A stretch of 64,000 nt of DNA, from the NCBI GenBank assembly GCA_016699695.1, contig CP065006.1:1612001-1676000 (forward strand). The letters are read 5' to 3'. Shown here piece after piece: positions 35,392-50,300 of the stretch. The notes beneath the pieces are model-generated. The model was not told the DNA's origin, ran no database searches, and worked only from the letters and a program-made list of their open reading frames with translations. How positions within the stretch are numbered: the first letter of the stretch is position 1; each line of letters begins with the position of its first letter. The position numbers and the translations under genes are program-made. The stretch comes from Bacteroidota bacterium. GTDB lineage: Bacteria > Bacteroidota > Bacteroidia > Bacteroidales > UBA10428.

Positions 35392-38300
35392 TTACTTCAC
35401 TATTGTTACAATACCGGAAAGTGTTCTTCCCGAATCGTTATTCAGTTGTATAATATAATGGTAAGAATCAACCGGTAAACTTCTTCCGGAATTGTCGGTA
35501 CCCTTCCAGGCCGATGAACGCGGATAACCTCTTTCCGATTCCCATACTGCTTGTCCCCAGCGGTTGTAGATTTTTACTACCATTTGAGGATAAATAAAGG
35601 TTAAATCCATGTCACGGTCAAGCGGGTTGGCAATATCCCAGTCGTCGTTTATCTGGTCGCCGTTTGGCGAAATGGCTGTTGGAATCACAAGGCATGCGGG
35701 CAATTCAGCAAGTAAAAAGATAGAGTCGGTAGCAAAACAGCCATTCATATCCGTGACATTCACACGGTAAAGTCCCTCCGTAATTCCGTTTATGGTATTT
35801 CCTGTAAAATCGTTGTCGAGCCAGCGGAAAGTATATTCCTCTGTACCTCCAATCGCACTCACTACCATGGTTCCATTGGGTGCATCCGGGCATATTGGCG
35901 GAATTCTTTCTTCTCTTACTTCTACTATAAGAAGACTTTCAGGTTCATCCATCTCTACTGCAACTGTGGTTTCGCACAATTTCTTATCACGAATGATCAT
36001 CTGAAAGGTACCAGCAGGAAGGTCTTCTGCAATATCTCCAGGCAGCGCTTCGCCATCTATCCAATAGCGGTAATTTCCATTGCCACCAATGGCATCGAGC
36101 AAAATGTAGCCATCGGAAAAGTCATTACAACTTGGTTCAAACAAAGTAAACTGCTCTACAATGGGTTCAGGTTGTCCTAGCACAAAGGTATCGATATCGA
36201 CGCATAATTTCGAATCCATAATTTCGACAATGTACGTGCCGGCTGCCGCATTTGTAAGAATAGAATCGCCTTCCACACCATTCCAGCGCACATAGCTAAA
36301 GGGGAGGATTGCATCATTTGGTATTACGGTGAGTATGGCATCCGAATCGCCATAACAAGATACCGCTTTCAGGGTGTCCACGTCTATGGTAATAAACGAT
36401 AAATAAATAATTGTGAAAGAAGTATCGACCTGGCATCCATTCCAGTCGGTCACCACTACCTGGTGGTTCCCAATGTCGAGTGTGGTGCTGGTCTGGTTGG
36501 TCGACCCATCGGTCCAAAGGTAATTATAGTGGGTTCCGTCTACGGGCACTCCTCCCTGGGCGGTTACAGTAGCAATACCCAAAGTAGAACATACTTTATC
36601 TTCTTTACTGAAAGAAATAATTTCGAGTAAAGTGGGTTGCTGCAAATCGAAACTGTCTGCTATGCTACATAAATTGGCATCGGTAAGCAAGAGCTTATAA
36701 ATGCCAGCTTCCAGATTCAGCAGCACGCTATCGCCTGCCAATGGTTGATTGTTGAGGGCCCATTGATAAGTGCGCAGTCCTGTACCACCAGAAGTAGAGA
36801 TGTGTATCTGGCCATCGTTTCCATCGAAACATCCAATCTGAAAACCATGGTAATTCGATAACTGAGCAGAAAGTGACAGCTGATCAGGTTGAATCAATTC
36901 AATGGTATCGCGCAATTCGCAACCAATGCTGTCGAATACCGACAATGTATAAGTTCCGGCCACCAGGCTGTCTGCCACAGGAATACTCAAAAGGTTGTTG
37001 TGTGCCCACTGATACTCGTAGGTCTGGCCTTCGCCTCCTTCAACCACCACTTCAATACGGCCTGTATTATCGCCAAAACAAAGGTTACGGTCTATCACAC
37101 GGTCAGACATAAACAGGCTGTCAGGAGCTACAATCTCAATGTCGGTAGTGTCGTAGCAATAGGTATCGCTAATAATAATCCGGTGTGTGCCTTTTGAAAG
37201 GTCCGATACGTTTCTGTTGGTGCTGAATGGAATACCATCCTTGCTCCATGAGTAAGTATAAAGCGAGGGTCGTCCACCCACAATGGTATCCAGGGTAATG
37301 GATCCATTGGCTGAATCGCTGCACACCACATTCCAATTGCCGCTGTGGTATTCGCTTAGGCTATAATCGGTAAGTTCGAGCCTTTCCGGCTGTGTGATGG
37401 TGAAATTGCGGCCACCCGTACAACCCACACTTGAGGTGGCTAATAACATGTAGTTGCCGGCATTGAGTCCTTCCCAGTCAGTACGATTTTCGATAGTACT
37501 TCGTGCGCTAACCAGCACTGTATCTGTTTCAATTTTAAACAACTCAAATAGGGTTGTATCCCCAAAGGTAAAATAGGTAGATTGCATTTTACCGTCTGAT
37601 GCCCCATTGCATGATACATGATAGCCATCATAAGTAGTAAGTGCAAGCACCGGTGCAGGGGCATTGGCACCATAAATAACTGTATCATGGGTGGCCAGGC
37701 ATCCATTTGTATCCCATACTTGTACCTGGAATACACCTGGGAATACATTGTAAACCGTGTCAGTCACAATAACTGGTAGTCCATTCAATCCATAACGCAG
37801 CCACATAGTTGTTGCGAAGCCAATTGTATCTACCCCTTGCAAATAATAAGCTCCTCCCCATTTAGCAGCATAAACAACGCCTTCGGCCACTCCGGCACAA
37901 CTAATTTCTTCACGTTCCTTAATTATAGTTTGAAAAGGAATTTCGGCCTGAGTAAGGGTATCGTTTTTCGCCACTGTGCATCCAGAAAAGTCGGTAGCAC
38001 CCATTGTATATATACCTGCAGCCAGGCTGTCGACTTTGTAATAGCTTGTGGTAAGTTGGTCGAAAGGCCAGCTGTCGGAGCCATTAAGGGTATAATTTAT
38101 AGCGCTATGGTCGAAATTAGAAGGGCCAAAGGCCAGAATACCTCCAGTGGGGAACATGTAGATGGCTCCATTGGCATCGCCATGGCATTTGATCTGGTAG
38201 CGTGGGTACTGACGGGCAGTATCGAGCATAACCAATCGGGGAGTGAGTTGCACGATTACCGAATCGGATACGCCGCCGCAGCGGGTATTGCCATTGCCAT

Positions 38301-41300
38301 CGATCAAGTAGGGCGATATGCGCACCACTACCCTTTGGATCGTATCGGAGAGGTTTTCGAGTATTTCACTTACCCTTGAATCCCGAGAAATGTTCGTAAC
38401 CGGCTGTGAATAGGTAAAGGATACCTGCAACGGGTTATCGGGCACAATCTCATAATTAAATCGTACATCCACTGTGGGGAAAGTAACACTCTGTATAAAA
38501 ATAGAGTCGAAGTTCAGGTTATTACAAATGGTGTCGGCATAATGGCCGAAGTGCACCCTGGCAGTGGGTTCAAGCCATATATAGGCTGTATCACTTCTGC
38601 CAGCACATCGTTCTACATCACTATTGGAATAGCGTGTATAAGGTGTAACCACAAACAGCACAAGCTGGTCGAAGTTGCTGGTGTTGTGCAGGCTATCGGT
38701 AATATTGTCGTTGACGGTCAGGTTAGTGTTTGGTCCCGAAACCACCACTACTTCAGGAGGAGCCACAATCGAATAACGGAAACGTACCGGACGGGTCGGC
38801 TGGCTCACGGAACTCAGATCGATGAACACCCTGGTATCGTTGCAAATGGTGTCGAATTTCGGTGTCAGGCCTACGCGAGCCAATGGCTCAACCCAGAATT
38901 CGACTGTATCAGCCATTCCCGTACATCGCACTAAACCGGCTCCAGTTACTGTATATGGTGTAACAATAAACCGTATTCTCTGCGCTTCGTCGCTGTTGTT
39001 AACAATTCTGTTAGTGACCAGGTCGTTTTTATAAAAGCCAATGCTGTCAGTTAGGTAAGTTACAGTGACGCTATCAGGGTTATCGATGACAACCGAATAA
39101 TCGAAACGTACCGGCCAAATCGGCTTGCTCACACTGGTAATGATAAATTCGGCCAGATCGCCGCTGCAAATGGTATCGCCTTGGGGAACCACTATTACTT
39201 TTGGCGTTGGCTCTACCCAAATAAGGGCTGTATCATTCAAACCACTACAATGCTCATTGCCCAGTGCATCGAGAATGTAAGGTGTAACAATAAAATGAAC
39301 CAACTGAGCTGTATCGGAAAGATTGATGAGGGAATCGGAAATAACATAGCCTTCTGGTAAACCGGCAATTGCCCCATTGATCACCACATTCACACTATCC
39401 GGATTTTCTTCTATAACCTGGTACCGAAACAAAACCGGGTACATCGACTGGGTAGGCGTTGTAAGGCGAATAAAGGTTTCGCCCGGGTTACACAAGGTGT
39501 CGGCCTGAGGTTGAAGGAGCACTTTAGGCGAAGGTTCTACCCAAATATAGGCCGTATCGTTATCACCATTGACACATTGGATTGCTCCATTGTTACCGGT
39601 TGTGTAGGGTGTAACAATAAACCTTACCAATTGGGCTGTGTCAGACAAGTTTTCGATCTGGTCGGCAATAACAAATCCATTGGCCAGATCGGTGGTATCA
39701 GCTGTATATGTTACCACCACACTATCAGGGTAATCGGGACGGGCAGTATAATAAAAACGTATAGGTCTTGTTGGTATACTTATACTGGTAATGGCAATGT
39801 TGGTAAAGCCAAGGTTACATAGGGTATCGGCATCGGGCAGTAATTCAATTTTTGGTGTAGGTTCTACCCACAATGTGGTGGTATCGGCCTGGCCAAAGCA
39901 GCGCGGAATGGAATCGTCATCGATGGTATAAGGTCTTACCACATATTGGATAACCTGCGCAGTATCGTTAAGGTTGATAAGTTGATCGTTAATTACATCG
40001 TTTTTAAACAGGTTGGTATCGGAACCACCCGGTACAACGGTCAGATTAGCGGAATTGTATATCCTTTCAAAACTAAACCGCACAGCTAAGGTAGCCTTTG
40101 TTACACTGGTAAGCAGAATGTTGGTGTATTCTTCGTTACACAAGGTGTCGGTCTGGGGTTGAAGGAGTATTTTCGGTGTTGGTTCAACCCAAACTATGGA
40201 TGTGTCAGGAATACCGGGGCATTTTTCCACACTACCAAATACGTAGGGCGATGCTATGAAGTAAACTTTTTGTGCCGTATCGCTTAGGTTGGTAATGACA
40301 TCGCGAATATGATAACCCCTTGATACCCCAATTGTATCAGGAGCATTAAAATAGCTGATGCTTACACTGTCGGGGTTCTCCGGTTCTATTCGATATCGGA
40401 AAAGCAAGGGGGTTTGCGGTCTGCTGCGGCTGTCGACTAAAATATCCACTGCATCACCGTCGCAAATTGTATCCCCTGATGGTTGCAGTTCGACATAAAG
40501 CGAAGGTTCAATCACCACAAAAACCGTATCGTTTTCTCCATTGGCACAATGCTCGCTGCCATTTCCATCGATGGTATATGGCGTGACAACATAACGCACC
40601 CGTTGTGCAGTATCGGAAAGGTTCACCAACCTATCATGAATGACATCCCCATTCAGACGGTCTGAGTTGCCATTGACATCCGGAGATATAACAACTTCAA
40701 GAGGGAAATCAGGTTCTGCTATATACCTGAATCTTATGGGTCGGGTTGGACCACTTTGACTATAGAGTGTAAAGGCTGTTTCGTCACCGTTACAAATGGT
40801 ATCAAATTCGGGTGTAACAATAACCTTTGGCGTAGGTTCTACCCATATGCGAGCCGTATCGTTAAGGTTGAAGCAACGGTAATTTCCAACAGCATCGACC
40901 AGATAAGGAGTTACAATGTATTCGATTAACTGGGCGGTATCGCTCAGATTAATCAGGCTATCGGCTATCTCAAAGCCTTTGGCGAGATTTGTATCCAACC
41001 CGCCGGAGACCACTGTCAGACTGTCGCTATCGTATAGGCGGGTATAGCTAAACCGTACTGGCAGGGTAGCCCCTGTGGGACTGGTAATAAAAATACTGGT
41101 GCGCACATTGTTGCACAAGGTATCGGCCTGGGGAGACAAAAGAGCTTTCGGGGTGGGTTCGACCCAGATGAAAGTAGTATCCGGGATGCCATAACAGCGA
41201 ATAGTCACCGAAGGCATCACCGTATAGGACCAAAATACAAAACGAACCATTTGTGCGGTATCGGTGAGGTTATCGAGACGGTCGTTGAGCACCGCTCCAT

Positions 41301-44300
41301 TGACAAGACCAATTGTGTCGGCTGCATAGCTTACAGCAACACTACCCGGATTAAGGGCTTGTGCTGTATAAACAAACCGCACTGGCAAGGTGGGCGATGT
41401 AATGCTGTTCAGTAAAATGGATACCTGATCGTTATCACAAATGGTATCGCCGCCAGGCTGTGCCACTACTCTTGGTGTTGGCTCGATCCACACATCGGCT
41501 GTATCAGTCATTCCGCCCACACAGCGTTGATTTGTATCGTCATCGACAGTATAAGGTCTTACTACATAACGGATAAGTTGCGCCGTATCACTCAGGTTAA
41601 TTAGCTGATCGCTTATCAAATCTGTAGTCTGAAGGTTGGTGTCGGCACCCTCTAAAACTTGAATGTTGCCCGCATTGTAAATTCTTTCGAAACTAAAACG
41701 CACAGGGTGTGTGGATATAGTCGGACTGATAATCCGGATAGCAGTATAACTGCCATCGCAAAGTGTGTCAATGGCAGGAAGTAAGCTTACCTTTGGTTCT
41801 GGTTCTACCCATACATGGGCTGTATCGGGTAATGCAGGGCAGTTCATTATTCCGCTCTCCACAAAAGCTTCTGATACAAACCATACCAGCTGGGCACTAT
41901 CGCTCAGGTTGGTGAGGGTATCGCGAATGAAGTAGTTTCTTGGTACACTGGCTGTATCGGTTATGTTGTAATAAGCTATGTCTACACTTCCAGGATGCTG
42001 CGGCACCACCTTGTAGCGGAAACGCAATTCGCCCGCGGTGCGGCTGGTGCTGGTTACCTGTATATTTACTGCTTCGCCATCGCAAATGGTGTCGCCCGGT
42101 GGAACCAATACTGTGTTCAGACTGGGCTCAACCATGACATATACCGTGTCGTTCTGTCCGTTGGTACACTGTTCGATGCCAAATTCATCAATAGTATAAG
42201 GTGTAATTACATACCTTACCCGTTGAGAGGTGTCAGAAAGGTTGTCAATCCGGTCGCGGATTATATCATCCCTGAGCCTTCCGGTGTTGCCGTTTACGTC
42301 GGTAAATACATCTACCGAATCTGCATTTTCAGGTTCGGCCACATACCGGAAACGAATCGGATAGAAAGGTTCGCTCTCACTGCCCAGTGTAAAGGCTGTT
42401 TCATTCCCGTTACAAATGGTGTCGTATTGGGGTGTTACTGTTCCCTTTGGAGTTGGCTCTATCCAGATACGAAGGGTGGTATCAAGTCCTGTACCTGCAT
42501 CACAGGAGGCCAGTCCCAGACGGGGGTCTTCGATGTATGGGTGGAAGGTGTATTCTATCCATTGTACCGTATCGGTGTAATTGTCTAACTGAAGGGTCAG
42601 GTTGGTGTTTTGTCCACTCAGGGTGGTATCGCCCCTTACCGCTGACCCATTGCTGCTGGTAGTGCTTACCGCATACGCCCACCTTCCTGTGGTACCTGCC
42701 AGTAAACTATCGAGGGTAAAAGTCACCGTAGCACTGTCGCACACCAGGGTGTCGGGGGTCGATACACTGATGCGTGGTGTGGGGTTAATCCAGATCCGGA
42801 TAGTAGTGTCGTTCACCACTCCTGCATCACAATCACTAATCACCTGGCTCGGGTTCAGTATCTGCGGGTGGAACCTATAGTCAACCCATTGTACATCATT
42901 GGTCGGGTTGAATAAAAGGTCGTTTATGGTTAATACTGTTGTGTCCGTGGCTTCGGTATATCCGCTTACCAAGGCATTGCTGGTGATCACACTCAGGTCG
43001 TAAGCCCAGGTGCCTGTGGTCACTCCGTTCGGGTTGGTGAGGATAAAGGCTACTGCAGCTTCGTTGCACAGGGTATCCACATCGGCCGAAACTCCAATGT
43101 CCGGTACCGGGTTTACCAAAATATGCACAGCAATCGAATCGCCCGAGCAATGCAAACTGCTGTCGCCCCATATGCTGTGCGGGGTAATCCAGTATACCAC
43201 ACTGGCCGTATCGGCCCCACTGTTGGTAAGTGTTTGCTGAAGGTTTGCAGCAATGGGTAAACCATTGCCTGCACTGTTGACCCAGCCTGTAATGGCCCCA
43301 CCCGATAAATCGCTTACCCTCCAGGTATAGCGTATGCCATGGTAAGGTACATCGCTGCTTTGTACATCGATGTTGGTGGAACCACCACTGCACAAGGTGT
43401 CGTCTATGGCTGTGATGGCAATGGTGGGTTCTACCCAGATATCGGATACGGTTGTCACACCCGGACAGCCAAGTCCGTCATCGTTCTGCACATAGGCAGT
43501 GACATAAAACCTCACCTGCTGGGCTACATCACTCAGGTTGATGAGGGTATCTACGATTATCATACCTGTATCAAGGGCCACAGTGCCATTAGGAATAGTG
43601 TCGTACCCTACGTATATGGAGGCTGGGTTTACCGGAATAATTTCATAATAAAACCGCAGCGGCTGAGAGGTGATGCTCGTTGAGCTAATTTCTATGTTAA
43701 CCGGCTCACCACTGCAAATGGTATCTGTGGTTGGGGTGAGTATGGCCACCAGCGCAGGTTCAACCATGATTGAATAATACAAAGTATCGCCTTGACATTG
43801 AACAGCATTCAGTCCATCTACCGTATAAGGTACTACTTTGTACACCACCCGCTGAGCGGTATTGCTAGTATTAATCAGTTCATCGCGTATGATCTGGCCA
43901 GTTAACAAACCACTGGTAACTCCTGTCGGTGTGATAATGACATCAGCCGGGCTATCGGCCTGGGTAAAATATTCAAACCGAACCGGGTAAAATGGTGCGC
44001 TCAACGAAGAAATCAGAATATCTGTGGTATCACCTGCACACAAAGTATCCTTAGTTGTACTCAAGGTAGCTGTGGGTGTTGGCTCTATCCAGATACGAAG
44101 GGTGGTATCAAGTCCTGTACCTGCATCGCAGGAGGCCAGTCCCAGACGGGGATCTTCGATGTAGGGGTGGAAGGTGTATTCTATCCATTGTACCGTATCG
44201 GTGTAATTGTCTAACTGAAGGGTCAGGTTGGTGTTTTGTCCACTCAGGGTGGTATCGCCCCTTACCGCTGACCCATTGCTGCTGGTAGTGCTTACCGCAT

Positions 44301-47300
44301 ACGCCCACCTTCCTGTGGTACCTGCCAGTAAACTATCGAGGGTAAAAGTCACCGTAGCACTGTCGCACACCAGGGTGTCGGGGGTCGATACACTGATGCG
44401 TGGTGTGGGGTTAATCCAGATCCGGATAGTAGTGTCGTTCACCACTCCTGCATCACAATCACTAATCACCTGGCTCGGGTTCAGTATCTGCGGGTGGAAC
44501 CTATAGTCAACCCATTGTACATCATTGGTCGGGTTGAATAAAAGGTCGTTTATGGTTAATACTGTTGTGTCAGTGGCTTCGGTATATCCGCTTACCAAGG
44601 CATTGCTGGTGATCACACTCAGGTCGTAAGCCCAGGTGCCTGTGGTCACTCCGTTCGGGTTAGTGAGGATAAAGGATACTGTAGCTTCGTTGCACAGGGT
44701 ATCCACATCGGCCGAAACTCCAATGTCCGGTACCGGGTTTACCAAAATACGCACAGCAATCGAATCGCCCGAGCAATGCAAACTGCTGTCGCCCCAAATA
44801 CTGTGCGGGGTAATCCAGTATACCACACTGGCCGTATCGGCCCCACTGTTGGTAAGTGTTTGCTGAAGGTTTGCAGCAATGGGTAAACCATTGCCTGCAC
44901 TGTTGACCCAGCCTGTAATGGCCCCACCCGATAAATCGCTTACCCTCCAGGTATAGCGTATGCCATGGTAAGGTACATCGCTGCTTTGTACATCGATGTT
45001 GGTGGAACCACCACTGCACAAGGTATCGTCTATGGCTGTAATGGCAATGGTGGGTTCTACCCAGATAACCATATTATCAGAGGTGCCCGGGCAACCCGAT
45101 CCGCCTCCACCTACTCCTGTAACATAGGGACTGACCACTAAGACAGCCCGCTGAGCAACTGAACTACTGTTAATAAGCGTGTCTTTTACTACACTGTCTT
45201 TACGCATGCTGGCGGTATCGCCGGCATAACCCACATGCAGCAGCAGTGGATTGTCGGGTAGAATTTCGTAGCGGAAACGAAGGTTTTCAAATTCGTTCGG
45301 ACTAGCGATGGTAATATTAGTTATTTCGTTGTTGCAAATAGTATCACCTTCAGGAACCAAAGCCGACAAGCCAGGTACTACCCAGAAATACAAGATAGTA
45401 TCGGCAGCTGGATAGGTACAAAGCTCGAACAATTCGGGAGTGAATGCAATGGCTATCAGCCTTGCAGTGTCTCCTCCATTTAAAAACTGTTGGTTAAACA
45501 AAAAGTCGCCATTGGCAGGGTACACCACACCTCCGTCGGAATAACCTGTTATATCGGGGTGGGCAGTGATTGTCCAATTGTAGGAAGTAGAATCGGTATT
45601 GGAGTTCAAATTTACTTCTACCGATTCGCCTGAACACAAAATAGTATCGCTTATGCGGGTAGCAGTAATCACAGGTTCCACATCGTAACCAGTAACCGTT
45701 ACATTGGTAACTCCTGTGCCACTGTTTCCGGAAGCATCGGTCACGGTAAGGGTAACTGGTATTACTGAACCAATGTCGTTGCAACGGAAGGTGTCGATGT
45801 CGATGCTGCGCGAAACAATAAGGCCGCAATTGTCAAAGCTACCATTGTCGATGTCGAGGGTATCAATTACTGCTATGCCGGTGGCCAGACTAATGGTAAG
45901 GTTGAAAGGGGGTTGAGTGAGGACGGTTGGGATCTCAGAATCATTTATGGTGACAGTGAAACTACAGGTGTTGCTGTTACCTACTGCATCCTGGATTGTA
46001 TAACTAACTGTGGTAACGCCTACATTAAAGGTTTGTCCCGAGGCATCGTTGATACCCGTTGCTGCTGAATTGCCTGTTGTTGCCCCTGCCAATGCCCAGG
46101 TCTGCAAAACAACACCACAATTGTCGTTGGTTGGCGCCAATGGCTCAATTCCATTTACAACTGCTGAACACAAACCTGCATCATTATTTTGCAATACATC
46201 AATTGGACAGGTAATAGTAGGAGGTGTATTGTCAATAGCTGTTAAGGTTTGAACAACATCAATAAAGTTTCCACAATTATCAGTAATACGATACGTACGG
46301 GTCACTATATATGGATCTAATGTCGAACCTTCACCACCATTATCAGAATCACTCACAAAAGAAACTAAAGGAAATGGATCACAATTATCAGCCTCGTCAA
46401 CAACAACCGTAATGTCGGGTAAAGGAATATTTGCTATACATTGAACATTAATTGAAGCTGGATTTGAAGCGGTTGGTGGGGTATTATCTGTTAAAGTAAT
46501 TACCTGCGTATAAACTGCGCTAACATTACCACAATCGTCCGTCACTGTCCAGGTGTTGGTATAGGTGCCTGCATTGCCACAGGTTCCTGCCACAAATGCT
46601 CCGCTTGTTTTTACGATATTCGTTACGTCTGCATCGCAGTTATCGCTTGCCACAGGAAACAAAGCCTGGGCTGCTGCGATGCCTGGCGCATCACTGCATT
46701 CCAATGTCGCATTCAGAGCGCCGGCCGCTGTGGTCCAGGTGGGTACTGTATTGTCGGTTATTGTAATTACCTGCGTATAAACTGCGCTAACATTACCACA
46801 ATCGTCCGTCACTGTCCAGGTGTTGGTATAGGTGCCTGCATTGCCACAGGTTCCTGCCACAAATGCTCCGCTTGTTTTTACGATATTCGTTACGTCTGCA
46901 TCGCAGTTATCGCTTGCCACTGGAAACAAAGCCTGGGCCGTTGCAATGCCTGCTGCATCACTGCATTCCAATGTCGCATTCAGAGCGCCAGCCGCTGTTG
47001 TCCAGGTGGGTACTGTATTGTCGGTTATTGTAATTACCTGCGTATAAACTGCGCTAACATTGCCACAATCGTCCGTCACTGTCCAGGTGTTGGTATAGGT
47101 GCCTGCATTGCCACAGGATCCTGCTACAAATGCCCCGCTTGTTTTTACGATATTCGTTACGTCTGCATCGCAGTTATCGCTTGCCACTGGAAACAAAGCC
47201 TGGGCCGTTGCAATGCCTGCTGCATCACTGCATTCCAATGTCGCATTCAGAGCGCCAGCCGCGGTGGTCCAGGTGGGTACTGTATTGTCGGTAATGGTAA

Positions 47301-50300
47301 TTACCTGCGTATAAACTGCGCTAACATTACCACAATCGTCCGTCACTGTCCAGGTGTTGGTATAGGTGCCTGCATTGCCACAGGTTCCTGCCACAAATGC
47401 TCCGCTTGTTTTTACGATATTCGTTACGTCTGCATCGCAGTTATCGCTTGCCACAGGAAACAAAGCCTGGGCTGCTGCGATGCCTGGCGCATCACTGCAT
47501 TCCAATGTCGCATTCAGAGCGCCGGCCGCTGTGGTCCAGGTGGGTACTGTATTGTCGGTTATTGTAATTACCTGCGTATAAACTGCGCTAACATTACCAC
47601 AATCGTCCGTCACTGTCCAGGTGTTGGTATAGGTGCCTGCATTGCCACAGGTTCCTGCCACAAATGCTCCGCTTGTTTTTACGATATTCGTTACGTCTGC
47701 ATCGCAGTTATCGCTTGCCACTGGAAACAAAGCCTGGGCTGCTGCGATGCCTGCTGCATCACTGCATTCCAATGTCGCATTCAGAGCGCCGGCCACTGTG
47801 GTCCAGGTGGGTACTGTATTGTCGGTAATTGTTATTACTTGCGTATAAACTGCGCTTACATTGCCACAATCGTCCGTCACTGTCCAGGTGTTGGTATAGG
47901 TGCCCGCATTGCCACAGGTTCCAGCTACAAATGCCCCGCTTGTTTTTACGATATTCGTTACGTCTGCATCGCAGTTATCGCTTGCCACTGGAAACAATGC
48001 CTGTGCTGTTGCGATGCCTGCTGCATCACTGCATTCCAATGTCGCATTCAGAGCGCCGGCCACTGTGGTCCAGGTGGGTACTGTATTGTCGGTAATTGTT
48101 ATTACTTGCGTATAAACTGCGCTAACATTGCCACAATCGTCCGTCACTGTCCAGGTGTTGGTATAGGTGCCCGCATTGCCACAGGTTCCAGCTACAAATG
48201 CCCCGCTTGTTTTTACGATATTCGTTACGTCTGCATCGCAGTTATCGCTTGCCACTGGAAACAAAGCCTGGGCCGTTGCAATGCCTGCTGCATCACTGCA
48301 TTCCAATGTCGCATTCAGAGCGCCAGCCGCGGTGGTCCAGGTGGGTACTGTATTGTCGGTAATGGTAATTACCTGCGTATAAACTGCGCTAACATTACCA
48401 CAATCGTCCGTCACTGTCCAGGTGTTGGTATAGGTGCCTGCATTGCCACAGGTTCCTGCCACAAATGCTCCGCTTGTTTTTACGATATTCGTTACGTCTG
48501 CATCGCAGTTATCGCTTGCCACAGGAAACAAAGCCTGGGCTGCTGCGATGCCTGGCGCATCACTGCATTCCAATGTCGCATTCAGAGCGCCGGCCGCTGT
48601 GGTCCAGGTGGGTACTGTATTGTCGGTTATTGTAATTACCTGCGTATAAACTGCGCTAACATTACCACAATCGTCCGTCACTGTCCAGGTGTTGGTATAG
48701 GTGCCTGCATTGCCACAGGTTCCTGCCACAAATGCTCCGCTTGTTTTTACGATATTCGTTACGTCTGCATCGCAGTTATCGCTTGCCACTGGAAACAAAG
48801 CCTGGGCCGTTGCAATGCCTGCTGCATCACTGCATTCCAATGTCGCATTCAGAGCGCCAGCCGCTGTTGTCCAGGTGGGTACTGTATTGTCGGTTATTGT
48901 AATTACCTGCGTATAAACTGCGCTAACATTGCCACAATCGTCCGTCACTGTCCAGGTGTTGGTATAGGTGCCTGCATTGCCACAGGATCCTGCTACAAAT
49001 GCCCCGCTTGTTTTTACGATATTCGTTACGTCTGCATCGCAGTTATCGCTTGCCACTGGAAACAAAGCCTGGGCCGTTGCAATGCCTGCTGCATCACTGC
49101 ATTCCAATGTCGCATTCAGAGCGCCAGCCGCTGTTGTCCAGGTGGGTACTGTATTGTCGGTTATTGTAATTACCTGCGTATAAACTGCGCTAACATTACC
49201 ACAATCGTCCGTCACTGTCCAGGTGTTGGTATAGGTGCCCGCATTGCCACAGGTTCCAGCTACAAATGCCCCGCTTGTTTTTACGATATTCGTTACGTCT
49301 GCATCGCAGTTATCGCTTGCCACAGGAAACAAAGCCTGGGCCGTTGCAATGCCTGCTGCATCACTGCATTCCAATGTCGCATTCAGAGCGCCAGCGGCTG
49401 TTGTCCAGGTGGGTGCTGTATTGTCGTCTACATTGATGGTCTGGTTGCATGAGCTGGAATTTCCGGCAGCATCGAATATTGTCCAGGTGCGGGTTACCAC
49501 GATTAGACAGGTTCCGACTGCCACATCAATATAGGTTACAGAAGTGATACCGCAGACATCACTGGCAACTCCCTGGTTGGTTGCATTTTCAAATTCTGCT
49601 TCAGAAGAATTGGCTGTAATGGCTGAAAATACAGGCCCTGAGATGGCTGCTGTTCCACATCCCTCGATATTTCTGGTAATAGCGCAGGTCGTAATCACCG
49701 GATCTACTCCATCCAACCCCAAACTTACCGTATTGAAAGTGGCATTACCTGCACAAATATTATCCACCACGCAATAGTAACTTCCTACATCCCCGGCATC
49801 GATGCTGCTAAGCGTAAGGGTATTGCTTGTGGCACCTGAAATGCCTGGGCCATTACTTAATGCTAAATCTGGGCTACCTGTTTTGTACCATTGATAACTC
49901 AGAGTTCCCCCACCAGTGGCAATAACAGAAAAATTTACAGTGCTTCCCGGACATTGATCGGACAAGCTTGCCGGCTGGTCGCCAATAACAGGTACCACAC
50001 AAACCGGATGCCCGCAGCCAAATTCTACAGCAGTAGCTGTATTAATATTGCGCCCAGTGATGCCGGTGCGGTTTACCACCGGCGGCACAGCGGGTGCATG
50101 GTTGCCTTCCACAGGATTGTCCCAATCATTGCCTACGGAGCGGGTAATTAACCGGGTGTTGGCATCTATCACATAGTCATTAAAACCGGTGGCATTGAGG
50201 CTGAGGTCGTAATCGGTAGCAGAAAAACTGTTTTTACCCAGCAACGACCAGTAACCTTCTGTAAACTGGTGATAGATGGTAGAAGCCCCATCGGTAACAG

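Noticed and set aside
46495..49425. Regular tandem spacing suggestive of a CRISPR or satellite array
   Set aside because: The units are entirely coding, 267 bases long, contiguous and without variable spacers.
47839..49452. Long plus-strand open frame antisense to the HYR repeats (537 codons), and a series of 71-codon frames every 267 bases
   Set aside because: These are by-products of a repeat whose period is divisible by three: a stop-free stretch is copied eleven times. The minus-strand protein has the signal, domains and sorting signal.
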